Shown one piece after another: positions 26,795-38,651 of a stretch of 58,656 nt of DNA. Source of the stretch: Pectobacterium brasiliense. Its GTDB lineage: Bacteria > Pseudomonadota > Gammaproteobacteria > Enterobacterales > Enterobacteriaceae. Every line of letters starts with the position of its first letter. The first letter of the stretch is position 1. The translations under genes were made by a program, and so were the position numbers. The DNA is taken from assembly GCF_013449685.1 (NCBI RefSeq), contig NZ_JACDSF010000010.1:71684-130339 (forward strand). Reading direction: 5' to 3'. The notes under the pieces were generated by a model. It was not told the DNA's origin, made no database searches, and worked only from the letters and a program-made list of their open reading frames with translations.

Positions 26795-29509
26795 TTAACT
26801 CAATGGTACTTTATCGTTTGGGTTAAGGGCTTCTGTCAACCGTTCTTGCAATTTAAGGCGTAAATCCGGCTTTAATGCCCGCCTGTCGCTGTCGGCCAGA
26901 ATGAAAAGATCCTCTACCCGCTCGCCGATCGTGGAAATGCGTGCGCCGTGCAGCGACAGGTTGAGATCGGCAAAAATTTCACCGATACGTGCCAGCAGCC
27001 CTGGTTGGTCAAGCGCGCTGAGCTCCATGTAGCTGCGTCTGTCCGTATGTGTCGGCAGAAAGTTGACTTCGGTTGGCACGCTGAAATGACGCAACTTGGG
27101 AGATGGTCGGCGCACGCGCGGGTGTTGATAGTGCCGATGTGTCAGCGCCTGTTCCAGCGCGTGGCGTATCATTTCATGCCGATCCTGCGCCAGCGGGCTG
27201 CCGTCCGGTTCCAGCACAATGAACGTATCCATCGCCATGCCGTCGCGGCTGGTAAAAATCTGCGCATCGTGCACGCTGAGGTTGCGTCTATCCAGTTCAC
27301 CGGCGACCGCCGCGAAAAGATAAGGCCTGTCCGGGCTCCAGATAAAGATCTCTGTACCGCCACGGCTGGCCTGATGGCTGATCAGCACCAGCGGTTTGTT
27401 GACATCATGCTCCAGCAAGTGGCGCGCGTGCCAGGCAAGCTGATTTGGCGAATGGCGCAGGAAATAATCGGCCCGGCAGCGGCTCCAGATGTGGTGCAGC
27501 GCTTCTTCATCAATATTGTCCATACGCAGCAGCGCCAGTGCCTGCAAGCGGTGATGCCGGACGCGTTCGCGTAAATCTGGCGTATTTTGCATGCCGCGGC
27601 GCAGCTGTTTCTCCGTCGCGAAGTAGAGTTCACGCAACAGGCTCTGTTTCCAGCTATTCCACAGCGTTTCATTGGTGGCGCAGATATCGGCAACTGTCAG
27701 GCTAACCAGATAGCGCAGACGAGTTTCGCTCTGCACTTCCGTAGCAAATTGCTGAATGACGGTGGGATCCTGAATGTCACGACGCTGTGCGGTGACGGAC
27801 ATCAGCAGGTGGCAGCGCACCAGCCAGGAAACCAACTGAGCTTCACGCGAATTCAGCCCGTGCAGCGCGGCAAACTCCAGCACATCCTGCGCGCCCAGTT
27901 CCGAGTGATCGCCCCCGCGGCCTTTTGCGATATCGTGGAACAGCGCGGCCAGCAGCAATAATTCGGGCTGCGGCAGGCGAGGGTAGAGCTCGACGCACAG
28001 CGGGTGCTGTGGTCGCGTATCCTCGTCGGCGAAGCTCTCCAGCTTGAGCAGAACGCGGATCGTGTGCTCATCCACCGTATAGGCGTGAAACAGATCGAAC
28101 TGCATCTGACCGACGATGTTCCCCCACAGCGGCATATATGCCCACAGTACGCTGTGGCGATGCATTGGCAGCAGCGCACGGCTTACTGCATGCGGATGGC
28201 GCAGAATATTCATGAACAGCTGGCGCGCTTCTGGGATGGTGCAAAGCGGGCTGGCGAGATGGCGACGAGCATGACGCAACTGGCGCAGCGTGGTGGAATA
28301 AATACCGCTGATGTCACGGTTGCGTACCATCAGGTAGAACATGCGCATGATGGCTTCCGGCTTTTTGATAAACAGGTTTTCATCGCGCAGGTCCAGCAGA
28401 TTGCCGCGTAGCTGAAATTCATCGTCAATCGGGCGGGGCTTTTCACTCGCGTCCAGCGCCAGAATCGCTTCGTCAAAGAGCTGCAACAGCATCTGGTTCA
28501 ACTCGCTGACGCGACGCGTCATACGGTAGAAATCCTTCATCATGCGCTCGACTGGCGTGTTGCCTTCGCCCTGATATTGCAGCAGCTGTGCGACGTTCAA
28601 CTGCCTGTCGAACAGCAGACGGTTGTCGTAACGCGGCAGGATCAGATGCAGGGCGAAGCGGATGCGCCACAAAAAGCTTTGGCACTCGTTCAGCTCTTTA
28701 CGTTCCGCCTCGGTTAGAAAGCCGAAACCGACCATTTCATTGAGCGACGTCGCGCCGAAGTGGCGTCTCGCGACCCACAGCAGCGTGTGAATGTCGCGTA
28801 GCCCGCCCGGGCTGCTCTTGATGTCGGGCTCCAGATTGTAGCTGGTGCTGTGGTAGCGCTGATGGCGCTCTTGTTGTTCGGCGATTTTTGCCGGGAAAAA
28901 CGTGTCTGACGGCCAAAATTCATCACTGAATACGTTTTTTTGCAGCGAGAGAAAGAGGGCGACGTCGCCGCATATCATGCGGGATTCGATCAGGTTGGTG
29001 GCAACGGAAATATCTGCGCGACCTTCCTGTAAGCACTCTTCCAGCGTTCTGACGCTATGGCCGACTTCCAGCTTCAAATCCCACAGTAGGGTGATGAATT
29101 GGCCGACGCGCTGGGAATGTTCTTCACTCAGCGCGGTCTGGCTCAATACCAGCACGTCGATATCGGAAAGCGGGTGTAGCTCACCGCGGCCATATCCGCC
29201 TACGGCGACCAGCGACGTTTGCGCGATATTTTCAAAGCCGTAGAAATACCATAGCCGCTGCAACAGGCGATCGATGAACAAGGTTCTGGCATCAATCAGC
29301 TTTTCTGCGCTGACGCCGGAGCGGAATTCTGAACCGAGCCAAAGCTGAAACAGTTCCAACTGTTGTTTTAACGTCTGACAATCTAGCATGTCATCCGCGT
29401 AGGTCAGCGGTGAAGCGGGCAGTTGCGCGGGTGCAATGGGGTCTATAGGGCTGTTTGATGAGGCAGCGTCAGGTGGTGTACTGTCTGGCGAAAAGCGGTT
29501 ATCTGTCAT
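26795..29509 (-). CDS. glnD: Bifunctional uridylyltransferase/uridylyl-removing enzyme GlnD
   Basis: GlnD senses glutamine and adds or removes UMP on the PII proteins GlnB and GlnK. Starting at the ATG at 29509 the protein has 904 residues (E. coli 890). The order is: nucleotidyltransferase domain ([21 protein letters not shown]), GlnE-like linker, HD domain ([20 protein letters not shown]) and two ACT domains ([19 protein letters not shown] and [19 protein letters not shown]). The first 60 residues diverge from E. coli. A frame upstream runs back into the map terminator, so the internal ATG is preferred. Confidence 0.95.
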   Translation of the reverse strand: MTDNRFSPDSTPPDAASSNSPIDPIAPAQLPASPLTYADDMLDCQTLKQQLELFQLWLGSEFRSGVSAEKLIDARTLFIDRLLQRLWYFYGFENIAQTSLVAVGGYGRGELHPLSDIDVLVLSQTALSEEHSQRVGQFITLLWDLKLEVGHSVRTLEECLQEGRADISVATNLIESRMICGDVALFLSLQKNVFSDEFWPSDTFFPAKIAEQQERHQRYHSTSYNLEPDIKSSPGGLRDIHTLLWVARRHFGATSLNEMVGFGFLTEAERKELNECQSFLWRIRFALHLILPRYDNRLLFDRQLNVAQLLQYQGEGNTPVERMMKDFYRMTRRVSELNQMLLQLFDEAILALDASEKPRPIDDEFQLRGNLLDLRDENLFIKKPEAIMRMFYLMVRNRDISGIYSTTLRQLRHARRHLASPLCTIPEARQLFMNILRHPHAVSRALLPMHRHSVLWAYMPLWGNIVGQMQFDLFHAYTVDEHTIRVLLKLESFADEDTRPQHPLCVELYPRLPQPELLLLAALFHDIAKGRGGDHSELGAQDVLEFAALHGLNSREAQLVSWLVRCHLLMSVTAQRRDIQDPTVIQQFATEVQSETRLRYLVSLTVADICATNETLWNSWKQSLLRELYFATEKQLRRGMQNTPDLRERVRHHRLQALALLRMDNIDEEALHHIWSRCRADYFLRHSPNQLAWHARHLLEHDVNKPLVLISHQASRGGTEIFIWSPDRPYLFAAVAGELDRRNLSVHDAQIFTSRDGMAMDTFIVLEPDGSPLAQDRHEMIRHALEQALTHRHYQHPRVRRPSPKLRHFSVPTEVNFLPTHTDRRSYMELSALDQPGLLARIGEIFADLNLSLHGARISTIGERVEDLFILADSDRRALKPDLRLKLQERLTEALNPNDKVPLS

Positions 29510-29519
29510 AGCGCAGCCC

Positions 29520-29546
29520 ATAAAAAAAGCCGGCATCTGCCGGCTT
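29520..29546 (-). terminator. Terminator after map, overlapping the glnD leader
   Basis: On the minus strand AAGCCGGCA and TGCCGGCTT form a stem followed by seven T residues. The T-run ends about 12 bases before the glnD start codon. The glnD leader is therefore essentially this terminator, and read-through would be needed for map-glnD cotranscription. Confidence 0.88.
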
Positions 29547-29551
29547 AGTGT

Positions 29552-30346
29552 TTACTGTTCATGCGTGATGATGTTGGGGATGGTGTCATCCTTTCGCAAC
29601 GTCATTATTTCGCAGCCGTTATCGGTTACCACAATAGTATGCTCGTACTGTGCCGACAAGCTGCGATCTTTGGTTTTTACCGTCCAGCCGTCTTTCATCG
29701 TACGAATACGGTAATCACCGGCATTGAGCATAGGCTCGATCGTGAATGCCATACCCGCTTGCAGCACGACGCCACCGTCGTCTGCATCGTAGTGCAGCAC
29801 CTGTGGCTCTTCGTGGAAGCCCTTACCGATGCCGTGACCGCAATACTCACGCACTACGGAGAAATTATTCCCTTCCGCAAACTGCTGGATCGCTTTGCCC
29901 AGCGTGCGCAGGCGAATGCCCGGCTTAACCATTTTCAGTGCCAGATAGAGGCTTTCCTGCGTGATGCGGCAGAGGCGCTCACCCAGAATGGTGGGTTTGC
30001 CGACGATAAACATTTTTGACGTATCGCCGTGGAAATCGTCTTTGATTACGGTAACGTCGATGTTGACGATATCACCGTCTTTCAAAATGCGTTCTTCGCT
30101 AGGAATGCCGTGGCACACCACTTCATTGATGGAGATGCAGACGGATTTCGGGAAGCCGTGGTAGCCCAGACAAGCAGAAATGGCCTGCTGCTTGTTGGTG
30201 ATGTGATCGTGACAGATTCTGTCTAATTCGGCAGTGCTCACGCCGGGTACCACGTGGGGTTCGATGATTTCCAGGACTTCGGCAGCCAGACGGCCAGCTA
30301 CGCGCATTTTTTCGATGTCTTCAGGAGTTTTAATTGAAATTGCCAT
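29552..30346 (-). CDS. map: Methionine aminopeptidase, type I
   Basis: Map removes the N-terminal methionine from nascent proteins, using a dinuclear metal centre. The 264-residue length (start MAISIKTPEDIEKM at 30346) equals E. coli. Metal ligands sit in NIDVTVIKDDFHGDTSKMF, GHGIGKGFHEEPQVLHY, FTIEPM and SAQYEHTIVVT. It is divergent from rpsB across 344 bp that contain the rpsB promoter and leader. Confidence 0.97.
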   Translation of the reverse strand: MAISIKTPEDIEKMRVAGRLAAEVLEIIEPHVVPGVSTAELDRICHDHITNKQQAISACLGYHGFPKSVCISINEVVCHGIPSEERILKDGDIVNIDVTVIKDDFHGDTSKMFIVGKPTILGERLCRITQESLYLALKMVKPGIRLRTLGKAIQQFAEGNNFSVVREYCGHGIGKGFHEEPQVLHYDADDGGVVLQAGMAFTIEPMLNAGDYRIRTMKDGWTVKTKDRSLSAQYEHTIVVTDNGCEIMTLRKDDTIPNIITHEQ

Positions 30347-30473
30347 TGATGATTGTCCGCAGGTGCCTGTTAAGCACAAAAATTAAGAGCGATAACTAAT
30401 AACTTATGTTACCAGCCATGCCGCTGGCTTGCCAAACTATCATTCTGATTTGTGGACGATTGAATAACAAATG

Positions 30474-30503
30474 TTGGTGTCGCTGGGGGATTTATGGTAT
30501 AAA
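30474..30503 (+). promoter_or_regulatory. Promoter of rpsB-tsf
   Basis: -35 TTGGTG (30474-30479) and -10 TATAAA (30498-30503) are 18 bp apart. They are followed by the GC-rich discriminator GCGCGCC, the hallmark of promoters inhibited by ppGpp and DksA. It fits the expected growth-rate control of a ribosomal-protein operon. Confidence 0.75.
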
Positions 30504-30514
30504 GCGCGCCGATG

Positions 30515-31416
<902 letters not shown>

Positions 31417-31465
31417 TAAGTCTGGCTCGTTGAGCCCTTATTAACCAGGTAGTACTAGTTTGGTT

Positions 31466-31490
31466 AGGGGCCTTTTTATGGCCCCTTTTT
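31466..31490 (+). terminator. Attenuator/terminator between rpsB and tsf
   Basis: AGGGGCC and GGCCCCT form a stem around a TTTTTAT loop, followed by a T-run. It falls inside the rpsB-tsf operon, as in E. coli, so it probably terminates only part of the transcripts and lowers tsf relative to rpsB. Confidence 0.8.
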
Positions 31491-31550
31491 CACTTTTAAA
31501 GCTGTTTGGTCGTGACGACCAGGCAGAACAAATCTTCCGAGGATTTTAGA

Positions 31551-32402
31551 ATGGCTGAAATTACCGCATCCCTGGTAAAAGAGCTGCGTGAGCGTACCGC
31601 TGCGGGCATGATGGAATGTAAGAAAGCGCTGGTTGAAGCTAATGGCGACATCGAGCTGGCAATCGAAAACATGCGTAAATCTGGCGCAATTAAAGCAGCT
31701 AAGAAAGCAGGTAACGTTGCTGCTGATGGCGTGATCAAGACTAAGATCGACGGTAACTACGCTGTGATCCTGGAAGTTAACTGCCAGACTGACTTCGTTG
31801 CTAAAGACGGTGGTTTCCAGGCATTTGCTGACAAAGTGCTGGATGCTGCGGTTGCAGGCAAAATCACTGACGTTGACGTGTTGAAAGCACAGTTCGAAGA
31901 AGAGCGTGTTGCACTGGTTGCGAAAATTGGTGAGAACATCAACATTCGTCGCGTTTCCGCTCTGGAAGGCGAAGTTCTGGGTAACTACCAGCACGGTGCG
32001 CGCATCGGTGTTCTGGTTGCCGCTAAAGGCGCTGACGAAGAGCTGGTTAAACACCTGGCTATGCACGTTGCAGCAAGCAAACCAGAATTCGTTAAGCCAG
32101 AAGACGTGTCTGCTGAAGTGGTAGAGAAAGAGTACCAGGTTCAGTTAGAAATCGCGATGCAGTCTGGCAAGCCGAAAGAAATCGCAGAGAAAATGGTTGA
32201 AGGCCGTATGAAGAAATTCACCGGCGAAGTTTCTCTGACGGGTCAGCCTTTCGTTATGGATCCAGCTAAATCTGTTGGTCAACTGCTGAAAGAGCACAAC
32301 GCTGACGTGACTAACTTCATCCGTTTCGAAGTGGGTGAAGGTATTGAAAAAGTTGAGACTGACTTTGCTGCTGAAGTTGCAGCAATGAGTAAGCAGTCTT
32401 AA
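31551..32402 (+). CDS. tsf: Elongation factor Ts
   Basis: EF-Ts exchanges GDP for GTP on EF-Tu. Using the ATG at 31551 ([21 protein letters not shown], preceded by a GAGGA ribosome site) gives 283 residues, as in E. coli. The conserved TDFVAKD motif that inserts into EF-Tu is present ([16 protein letters not shown]). It is cotranscribed with rpsB through the attenuator. Confidence 0.98.
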   Translation: MAEITASLVKELRERTAAGMMECKKALVEANGDIELAIENMRKSGAIKAAKKAGNVAADGVIKTKIDGNYAVILEVNCQTDFVAKDGGFQAFADKVLDAAVAGKITDVDVLKAQFEEERVALVAKIGENINIRRVSALEGEVLGNYQHGARIGVLVAAKGADEELVKHLAMHVAASKPEFVKPEDVSAEVVEKEYQVQLEIAMQSGKPKEIAEKMVEGRMKKFTGEVSLTGQPFVMDPAKSVGQLLKEHNADVTNFIRFEVGEGIEKVETDFAAEVAAMSKQS

Positions 32403-32412
32403 TAGCAAAAAA

Positions 32413-32438
32413 AGAGCCGCCAGTTGGCGGTTCCTTTT
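32413..32438 (+). terminator. Terminator after tsf
   Basis: CCGCC (32417-32421) and GGCGG (32426-32430) form a tetraloop stem (loop AGTT), extended by A/G and T/C pairs and ended by a T-run. It ends the rpsB-tsf operon. Confidence 0.88.
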
Positions 32439-32503
32439 TATCCAGCCCAAAGAGTTTTAGTTCGCTTGGTTTCCTGCATTCAGATAGGAGTCGAGTAGAA
32501 CAG

Positions 32504-32532
32504 TTTTGATTTTTACAGTATTGATTTATAAA
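32504..32532 (+). promoter_or_regulatory. Candidate pyrH promoter
   Basis: -35-like TTTTGA (32504-32509) and -10 TATAAA (32527-32532) with a 17-bp spacer lie 40 bp before the pyrH ATG, in the gap that follows the tsf terminator. The -35 is a poor match. Confidence 0.45.
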
Positions 32533-32571
32533 ACCCCCCAATACCACGACAGCCTGTAGGATAAGAACACC

Positions 32572-33297
32572 ATGGCAACCAATGCAAAACCCGTCTATCA
32601 ACGAATCCTGCTGAAGCTCAGTGGCGAAGCTTTACAGGGAACTGAAGGTTTTGGTATCGATGCGAGCATTCTGGATCGCATGGCTCAGGAAGTGAAAGAA
32701 CTGGTTGAGTTAGGCATTCAGGTCGGTGTGGTTATCGGTGGTGGTAACCTGTTTCGTGGCGCAGGTCTGGCTAAAGCGGGTATGAACCGCGTTGTGGGCG
32801 ACCACATGGGAATGCTGGCGACCGTCATGAATGGTCTGGCAATGCGTGATGCGTTGCACCGTGCCTATGTGAACGCTCGCCTGATGTCTGCTATTCCGCT
32901 GAATGGCGTCTGTGACAACTACAGCTGGGCAGAGGCGATTAGCCTGCTGCGTAATAACCGCGTAGTGATCTTCTCCGCCGGAACAGGCAACCCTTTCTTC
33001 ACCACGGATTCTGCGGCTTGTCTGCGTGGCATTGAGATTGAAGCGGATGTCGTATTGAAAGCGACAAAAGTCGATGGCGTCTATTCTGCCGATCCGGTAC
33101 AAGATCCTTCAGCGACGATGTACGAAACGCTAACCTATCAAGACGTGTTAGAACGTGAGCTGAAAGTCATGGATCTTGCCGCGTTCACGCTGGCACGCGA
33201 CCATAATTTACCGATCCGCGTTTTCAACATGAACAAGCCTGGCGCACTGCGTCGCGTTGTCATGGGTGAAAAAGAAGGGACGTTGATTAGTCAGTAA
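32572..33297 (+). CDS. pyrH: UMP kinase
   Basis: PyrH phosphorylates UMP to UDP with ATP. It is a hexameric enzyme of the amino-acid kinase fold, activated by GTP and inhibited by UTP. The 241-residue length equals E. coli. Visible motifs are the N-terminal [10 protein letters not shown], the glycine-rich [11 protein letters not shown] and the ATP-site block [16 protein letters not shown]. It precedes frr by 124 bp. Confidence 0.97.
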   Translation: MATNAKPVYQRILLKLSGEALQGTEGFGIDASILDRMAQEVKELVELGIQVGVVIGGGNLFRGAGLAKAGMNRVVGDHMGMLATVMNGLAMRDALHRAYVNARLMSAIPLNGVCDNYSWAEAISLLRNNRVVIFSAGTGNPFFTTDSAACLRGIEIEADVVLKATKVDGVYSADPVQDPSATMYETLTYQDVLERELKVMDLAAFTLARDHNLPIRVFNMNKPGALRRVVMGEKEGTLISQ

Positions 33298-33335
33298 CTC
33301 AAATTATGGGGTAATATATCCCCAGTATTGCGCCC

Positions 33336-33358
33336 ATGCCAGCCGCGCGCTGGCATTA
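33336..33358 (+). terminator. Possible weak terminator after pyrH
   Basis: ATGCCAGC (33336-33343) and GCTGGCAT (33349-33356) pair around a CGCGC-type loop. Only TTAATTATT follows rather than a T-run, so termination is probably partial. Confidence 0.4.
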
Positions 33359-33421
33359 ATTATTCACCGGGTCATGTACTGACATGGCCTGCCAGGCAAC
33401 CAGTTTTCAAGGGTTCACAAC

Positions 33422-33979
33422 GTGACTAATGAAATCAGAAAAGATGCTGAAACGCGCATGGACAAATGTGTTGAAGCGTTTAAAAACCAGATCAACAGAA
33501 TCCGTACTGGCCGTGCATCGCCTAGTATTCTTGATGGCATCCAGGTTGAATACTATGGCAGCGCAACGCCATTGCGCCAACTCGCTAACGTCGTGGTAGA
33601 AGACTCCCGCACGCTGGCGATTTCGGTATTCGATCGTTCGCTTGGCCCAGCGGTTGAGAAAGCGATCATGGCCTCCGACCTCGGCCTGAACCCGTCTTCT
33701 GCTGGCACCGTAATTCGTGTTCCATTGCCACCTCTGACGGAAGAACGTCGTAAAGATCTGATCAAAGTCGTCCGTGGCGAAGCAGAACAGGGGCGTATCT
33801 CTGTACGCAACGTGCGCCGTGATGCTAACGACAAGTTTAAAGCACTGTTGAAAGACAAAGCGATCAGTGAAGATGAAGAACGTCGTGCTCAGGACGATGT
33901 GCAGAAATTGACCGACAACTTCATTAAGAAAGTGGACGTCGCATTGGCAGAAAAAGAAGCGGAGCTGATGGAGTTCTAA
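33422..33979 (+). CDS. frr: Ribosome recycling factor
   Basis: RRF, with EF-G, splits the post-termination ribosome. The 185-residue length equals E. coli. The tRNA-mimicking three-helix bundle carries the conserved RIRTGRASP and the block [28 protein letters not shown]. Translation starts at GTG (33422); no ATG fits the conserved N-terminus ([15 protein letters not shown]). Confidence 0.97.
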   Translation: MTNEIRKDAETRMDKCVEAFKNQINRIRTGRASPSILDGIQVEYYGSATPLRQLANVVVEDSRTLAISVFDRSLGPAVEKAIMASDLGLNPSSAGTVIRVPLPPLTEERRKDLIKVVRGEAEQGRISVRNVRRDANDKFKALLKDKAISEDEERRAQDDVQKLTDNFIKKVDVALAEKEAELMEF

Positions 33980-33996
33980 TCAGCCTGTTAAATATT

Positions 33997-34035
33997 GCGC
34001 CGCAGGATGTTTTTTCCGGCGGCGCTTTATTTTTA
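33997..34035 (+). terminator. Terminator after frr
   Basis: GCGCCGC (33997-34003) pairs with GCGGCGC (34019-34025) around a T-rich loop, followed by TTTATTTTTA. The rest of the gap up to dxr (34036-34215) holds no visible gene. Confidence 0.8.
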
Positions 34036-34215
34036 TATAATGCGTATTATGTAATCAATGGGTGAAGGCTAGCCCCTCTGGGTAGTAAACAATTTTTTGC
34101 TGTGTATGTGCCTGCGGCTGTCGTGACTGTGATCGGCAGCAGAGATATATCATAGTAATCGTCTCAGACTCGTGTACCTTCCTGTCATCAAATCCGGTTA
34201 TTCAGAGCATTTTTA

Positions 34216-35412
34216 ATGAAGCAACTGACAATTCTTGGTTCCACTGGCTCTATTGGCGTCAGTTCGCTGGCCGTCATTAAAGCCAATCCCGATAAATTTG
34301 CTGTTCGCGCGTTATCCGCTGGGTACAACGTCAAGTTGATGCTGGAGCAGTGCCTCACTTTCCAACCCGCCTATGCCTCAATGGCTGATGAAGCTTCAGC
34401 AACTGCCCTGCGCCAGCAGTTGGCGGAATATGGTTGCAAAACGGAAGTGCTGGCTGGTGAGCAGGCCGCGTGTGACCTTGCTGCATTAGAGGGTGTTGAT
34501 CAGGTCATGGCCGCGATTGTGGGTGCGGCGGGGTTATTGCCAACACTAGCGGCAATCCATGCCGGAAAACAGGTTTTGTTGGCGAATAAAGAATCACTGG
34601 TTACCTGCGGACGTCTGTTCATGGACGCCGTGGCGCACAGTGGCGCACAGCTTTTACCGATTGATAGCGAACATAATGCGATTTTTCAGAGTTTACCTGA
34701 GCAAATTCAGCGTCAATTAGGCTACGCTTCATTGTCACAGCATGGGGTCGAACGTATTGTTCTGACCGGTTCTGGTGGGCCGTTTCGTGAAACGCCAGTG
34801 TCGGCGCTGGCAGACATGACGCCAGATCAGGCGTGTGCGCATCCAAACTGGTCAATGGGGCGCAAAATTTCGGTCGATTCTGCAACGATGATGAACAAAG
34901 GGCTGGAGTATATCGAAGCGCGCTGGTTGTTTAATGCTTCTGCCGAACAGATGGAAGTCATTATTCATCCGCAGTCGGTGATTCACTCGATGGTGCGTTA
35001 CCGTGATGGCAGCGTTCTGGCGCAGTTGGGATCGCCCGATATGCGCACGCCGATTGCCCATGCAATGGCTTATCCCGAACGTGTGACATCGGGTGCAAAA
35101 ACGTTAGATTTTTGCCATATTGGCGCGCTGACATTTTTGGCACCGGACTATGCACGCTATCCTTGTTTACAGCTCGCGATTGATGCCTGTAATCATGGTC
35201 AGTCTGCCACCACGGCATTAAACGCCGCAAATGAAATTGCGGTAGCGGCATTTTTGCAGTCGCAGATCCGTTTTACGGATATTGCGGCGGTAAATCGGCA
35301 TGTTATTGAACAACTTACATTACCAGAACCCACCAGCGTTGATGATGTTCTGTTTATCGACCGCTGGGCCAGACAGGTCGCAACACAGACCCTGACACAT
35401 TACGCGCGATAG
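34216..35412 (+). CDS. dxr: 1-deoxy-D-xylulose 5-phosphate reductoisomerase
   Basis: Dxr (IspC) converts DXP to methylerythritol phosphate with NADPH, the committed step of the MEP isoprenoid pathway, and is the fosmidomycin target. The 398-residue protein equals E. coli in length. Motifs are [14 protein letters not shown] for [20 protein letters not shown] with metal ligands, and [12 protein letters not shown] and the [20 protein letters not shown] block for substrate. Confidence 0.97.
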   Translation: MKQLTILGSTGSIGVSSLAVIKANPDKFAVRALSAGYNVKLMLEQCLTFQPAYASMADEASATALRQQLAEYGCKTEVLAGEQAACDLAALEGVDQVMAAIVGAAGLLPTLAAIHAGKQVLLANKESLVTCGRLFMDAVAHSGAQLLPIDSEHNAIFQSLPEQIQRQLGYASLSQHGVERIVLTGSGGPFRETPVSALADMTPDQACAHPNWSMGRKISVDSATMMNKGLEYIEARWLFNASAEQMEVIIHPQSVIHSMVRYRDGSVLAQLGSPDMRTPIAHAMAYPERVTSGAKTLDFCHIGALTFLAPDYARYPCLQLAIDACNHGQSATTALNAANEIAVAAFLQSQIRFTDIAAVNRHVIEQLTLPEPTSVDDVLFIDRWARQVATQTLTHYAR

Positions 35413-35517
35413 CGGGATAGCGCCGTGGCACAATTTGTTCATGTGCGGTGGAGGTGGTATAGTCTGCGCCACTCAATGGTTGATTATGCGAAAGTAGTTT
35501 AATCGACCGTGAAGCTA

Positions 35518-35543
35518 AGCCGTGATCGTTCACGGCTTTTTTT
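35518..35543 (+). terminator. Terminator between dxr and uppS
   Basis: AGCCGTGA (35518-35525) and TCACGGCT (35530-35537) form an 8-bp stem with a TCGT tetraloop, followed by seven T residues. A promoter for uppS is therefore expected in 35544-35610, but I could not pick a clear one. Confidence 0.88.
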
Positions 35544-35610
35544 GCGCTAACGGGGTCTGATGTTACGGAAGGACTGTTGTATTTCTTGCTTGAGGAAATA
35601 AGTACGCGTT

Positions 35611-36372
35611 ATGCCGTCCGATAATCAAAAAAATACTAACGATCTGCCACCCGCCGGGCCGCGGCATGTTGCCATTATCATGGATGGCAATGGTCGCTGG
35701 GCAAAAAACCGGGGGAAAATGCGGATTTTTGGCCATCAGGCTGGTGTAAAGGCTGTGCGGCGTTCAGTCAGTTTTGCAGTGAGCCAAGGGCTGGACGCGC
35801 TGACACTTTACGCATTTAGCAGTGAAAACTGGAACCGTCCGGCGCAGGAAGTTTCCGCACTCATGGAACTGTTTGTTAGAGCGCTGGACAGTGAAGTGAA
35901 AAGCCTGCACAAACACAATGTTCGCTTGCGGGTCATTGGCGATATCGGCCGCTTCAGTCCGCGTTTACAAGAGCGAATCCGCCGTTCAGAAGCACTGACA
36001 GAAAAGAATCAGGGGCTCACACTGAATATTGCCGCGAATTATGGCGGCCGTTGGGATATTATTCAGGGAGTACGGCAACTTGCAGAGCAGGTGCAGGAAG
36101 GCATTCTACGCCCTGATAGCATTAATGAAGCGTCATTATGTCAGTACATCTGTCTGCATGATCTGGCTCCGGTTGATTTGGTGATCAGAACCGGTGGAGA
36201 ACACCGCATCAGTAATTTTCTTCTGTGGCAAATTGCTTATGCTGAACTTTACTTTACTGATGTCCTCTGGCCTGATTTCGATGAACAAGTCTTTGAAGGT
36301 GCGCTGAATGCTTTTGCACAACGCGAGCGCCGCTTCGGGGGAACAACACCTATCGATGCTGATGCATCCTAG
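35611..36372 (+). CDS. uppS: Undecaprenyl diphosphate synthase
   Basis: UppS (IspU) adds eight isopentenyl units in cis to farnesyl diphosphate. The product is the C55 carrier for peptidoglycan and O-antigen synthesis. The 253-residue protein equals E. coli. The catalytic Asp25 is in [10 protein letters not shown], and the later conserved block [25 protein letters not shown] has the diphosphate-binding Arg residues. It is followed at once by cdsA. Confidence 0.97.
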   Translation: MPSDNQKNTNDLPPAGPRHVAIIMDGNGRWAKNRGKMRIFGHQAGVKAVRRSVSFAVSQGLDALTLYAFSSENWNRPAQEVSALMELFVRALDSEVKSLHKHNVRLRVIGDIGRFSPRLQERIRRSEALTEKNQGLTLNIAANYGGRWDIIQGVRQLAEQVQEGILRPDSINEASLCQYICLHDLAPVDLVIRTGGEHRISNFLLWQIAYAELYFTDVLWPDFDEQVFEGALNAFAQRERRFGGTTPIDADAS

Positions 36373-36381
36373 GGGGAACTT

Positions 36382-37239
36382 TTGCTGAAGTATCGCCTGA
36401 TTACTGCTTTTATTTTGATCCCGATTGTTATTGCAGCACTTTTCTTGCTGCCTCCTCTGGGATTCACGCTTGTTACGCTGGCTGTCTGTATGCTGGCGGC
36501 ATGGGAATGGGGTCAGTTGGCAGGGTTTGCCTCTTATGGTCAACGCCTGTGGCTCGCGATCCTGTGTGGTTTCTTGCTGGCGCTGATGCTGTTATCACTC
36601 CCGGCCTACCATTATTCCGTCCATATTCCGCAAATCAGTATCGCGCTCTGGTCATCACTGGTGTGGTGGGGTGTCGCGCTGCTGTTGGTGCTGTTCTATC
36701 CGGCTTCCGCCTCATTCTGGCGTCATTCACGTACATTGCGACTGGTGTTCGGTATCATGACGATCGTGCCGTTTTTCTGGGGCATGGTCGCGCTTCGTCA
36801 TTACAATTACGCGATTAACCCATTTGCTGGTGCCTGGTGGCTGCTGTACGTCATGCTGCTGGTGTGGGGCGCGGACAGCGGTGCCTACATGTTCGGTAAA
36901 CTGTTTGGTAAGCGTAAACTCGCGCCAAAAGTTTCGCCGGGCAAAACCTGGGAAGGCTTTCTTGGTGGCCTGGCAACCTCGGCGCTCATCTCTGTGCTGT
37001 TTAGCCTGTATGCGCCATTAACGGTCGCGCCATCGACGTTGTTGATTTGTTCTATCGCCGCTGCGTTGGCCTCGGTGTTGGGGGATTTGACAGAAAGCAT
37101 GTTCAAACGCGAGGCGGGCATCAAAGACAGTAGCCATTTGATTCCGGGGCACGGTGGTGTGCTCGATCGTATCGACAGCCTGACTGCTGCGGTTCCTGTG
37201 TTCTCTTGCCTGATGCTGCTGCTGTTTAAAGTGGCTTAG
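36382..37239 (+). CDS. cdsA: Phosphatidate cytidylyltransferase
   Basis: CdsA makes CDP-diacylglycerol from phosphatidic acid and CTP, the precursor of all phospholipids. The 285-residue integral membrane protein (about eight helices) matches E. coli. The family signature is in SMFKREAGIKDSSHLIPGHGGVLDRIDSL. Translation starts at TTG (36382), with an AGGGGGA ribosome site, or possibly the CTG next to it; no ATG fits. It begins 9 bp after uppS. Confidence 0.96.
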   Translation: MLKYRLITAFILIPIVIAALFLLPPLGFTLVTLAVCMLAAWEWGQLAGFASYGQRLWLAILCGFLLALMLLSLPAYHYSVHIPQISIALWSSLVWWGVALLLVLFYPASASFWRHSRTLRLVFGIMTIVPFFWGMVALRHYNYAINPFAGAWWLLYVMLLVWGADSGAYMFGKLFGKRKLAPKVSPGKTWEGFLGGLATSALISVLFSLYAPLTVAPSTLLICSIAAALASVLGDLTESMFKREAGIKDSSHLIPGHGGVLDRIDSLTAAVPVFSCLMLLLFKVA

Positions 37240-37260
37240 AATAAAGCGGTAGAGCTATTT

Positions 37261-38616
37261 ATGCTGAGTTTTCTCTGGAATCTTGCCGCGTTTATCATCG
37301 CACTGGGTGTGCTGGTCACTGTCCATGAATTTGGACATTTCTGGGTAGCGCGCCGCTGTGGTGTGAAGGTCGAACGCTTCTCCGTCGGTTTCGGACGCGC
37401 GCTATGGCGTCGTCGCGATCGTACCGGTACAGAATTCGTGATTGCGCTGATCCCACTTGGCGGCTACGTGAAGATGCTAGATGAGCGCGTCGACACCGTT
37501 GCGCCAGAATTTCGTCACCAATCATTTAATAGCAAAACGGTCTGGCAGCGTGCGGCTATCGTTAGCGCGGGTCCGATTGCCAATTTCCTGTTTGCCATTG
37601 TGGCGTATTGGTTGGTGTTTATTCTCGGCGTACCGGGCGTGCGTCCGGTAGTGGGTGAAATACTGCCCAACTCCATTGCGGCGCAGGCGGAAATGTCGGC
37701 GGGAACGGAACTAAAGTCCGTTGACGGTATCGAAACGCCTGATTGGGATACTGCGCGTCTGGCCCTGATCGGTAAAATCGGCGATAGCGATGTTGTGATC
37801 GGAACCGCATCTTTAGGCTCTGATCGTGTCGTTCAGAAAACGCTGGATTTACGCGAGTGGCAGTTTGAGCCTGATAAGCAAGATCCTGCCGCTTCGCTCG
37901 GGATTATTCCGCGTGGGCCGCAAATTGAGCCGGTACTGCATCAGGTGCAGGTCGGGTCGGCGGCGGAAAAAGCAGGTTTGCAAGTCGGAGATAGGATCGT
38001 TAAAGTCGACGGGCATGCGCTAGCGCAATGGCGTAATTTTGTTATCGCCGTGCGTGACAACCCCGGACACTCTATTGCTCTGGAGGTGGAGCGCAACGGC
38101 TCAACCGTCCCGTTGACGTTAACGCCAGACAGCAAATCTGTGGGAAGTGGCAGAGTTGAAGGGTTGGCAGGCGTTATGCCAAGTGTGACGCCGCTGCCTG
38201 AAGAATACAGGACTGTGCGCCAGTATGGGCCGTTCAGTGCGATCTACCAGGCAACAGATAAAACCTGGCAACTGATGAAATTGACCGTCAGTATGTTAGG
38301 GAAACTGGTTATGGGGGATGTTAAGCTGAACAACCTGAGTGGTCCCATTTCGATTGCTCAGGGCGCAGGAATGTCAGCAGATTATGGATTGATTTATTAC
38401 CTGATGTTTTTGGCCTTAATCAGCGTCAATTTGGGGATCATCAATCTGTTCCCTCTGCCGGTATTGGATGGTGGACACCTGCTCTTTCTTGCGGTTGAAA
38501 AGTTGAAGGGCAGGCCGGTTTCTGAGCGTGTGCAGGACGTTAGCTATCGCATTGGTACAGTGTTGCTGATGTTGTTAATGGGACTCGCACTTTTCAATGA
38601 TTTCTCTCGTCTCTAG
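37261..38616 (+). CDS. rseP: Site-2 intramembrane zinc protease RseP
   Basis: RseP cuts RseA within the membrane to release sigma-E after DegS cleavage, and clears signal-peptide remnants. The 451-residue protein (E. coli 450) has zinc motif HEFGH at 22-26, two tandem periplasmic PDZ domains (about 115-310) and the second metal motif [12 protein letters not shown] near the C-terminus. It is the first of the rseP-bamA-skp outer-membrane assembly genes. Confidence 0.97.
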   Translation: MLSFLWNLAAFIIALGVLVTVHEFGHFWVARRCGVKVERFSVGFGRALWRRRDRTGTEFVIALIPLGGYVKMLDERVDTVAPEFRHQSFNSKTVWQRAAIVSAGPIANFLFAIVAYWLVFILGVPGVRPVVGEILPNSIAAQAEMSAGTELKSVDGIETPDWDTARLALIGKIGDSDVVIGTASLGSDRVVQKTLDLREWQFEPDKQDPAASLGIIPRGPQIEPVLHQVQVGSAAEKAGLQVGDRIVKVDGHALAQWRNFVIAVRDNPGHSIALEVERNGSTVPLTLTPDSKSVGSGRVEGLAGVMPSVTPLPEEYRTVRQYGPFSAIYQATDKTWQLMKLTVSMLGKLVMGDVKLNNLSGPISIAQGAGMSADYGLIYYLMFLALISVNLGIINLFPLPVLDGGHLLFLAVEKLKGRPVSERVQDVSYRIGTVLLMLLMGLALFNDFSRL

Positions 38617-38651
38617 GCGCGGGATTAGGTTAGGAAAAACGCATAACAACG

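Noticed and set aside
36376-36400. GGAACTT as a sigma-E -35 element for a cdsA-rseP-bamA promoter
   Set aside because: No TCTGA-type -10 at the required 15-17 bp, and the motif overlaps the cdsA ribosome site and start codon.
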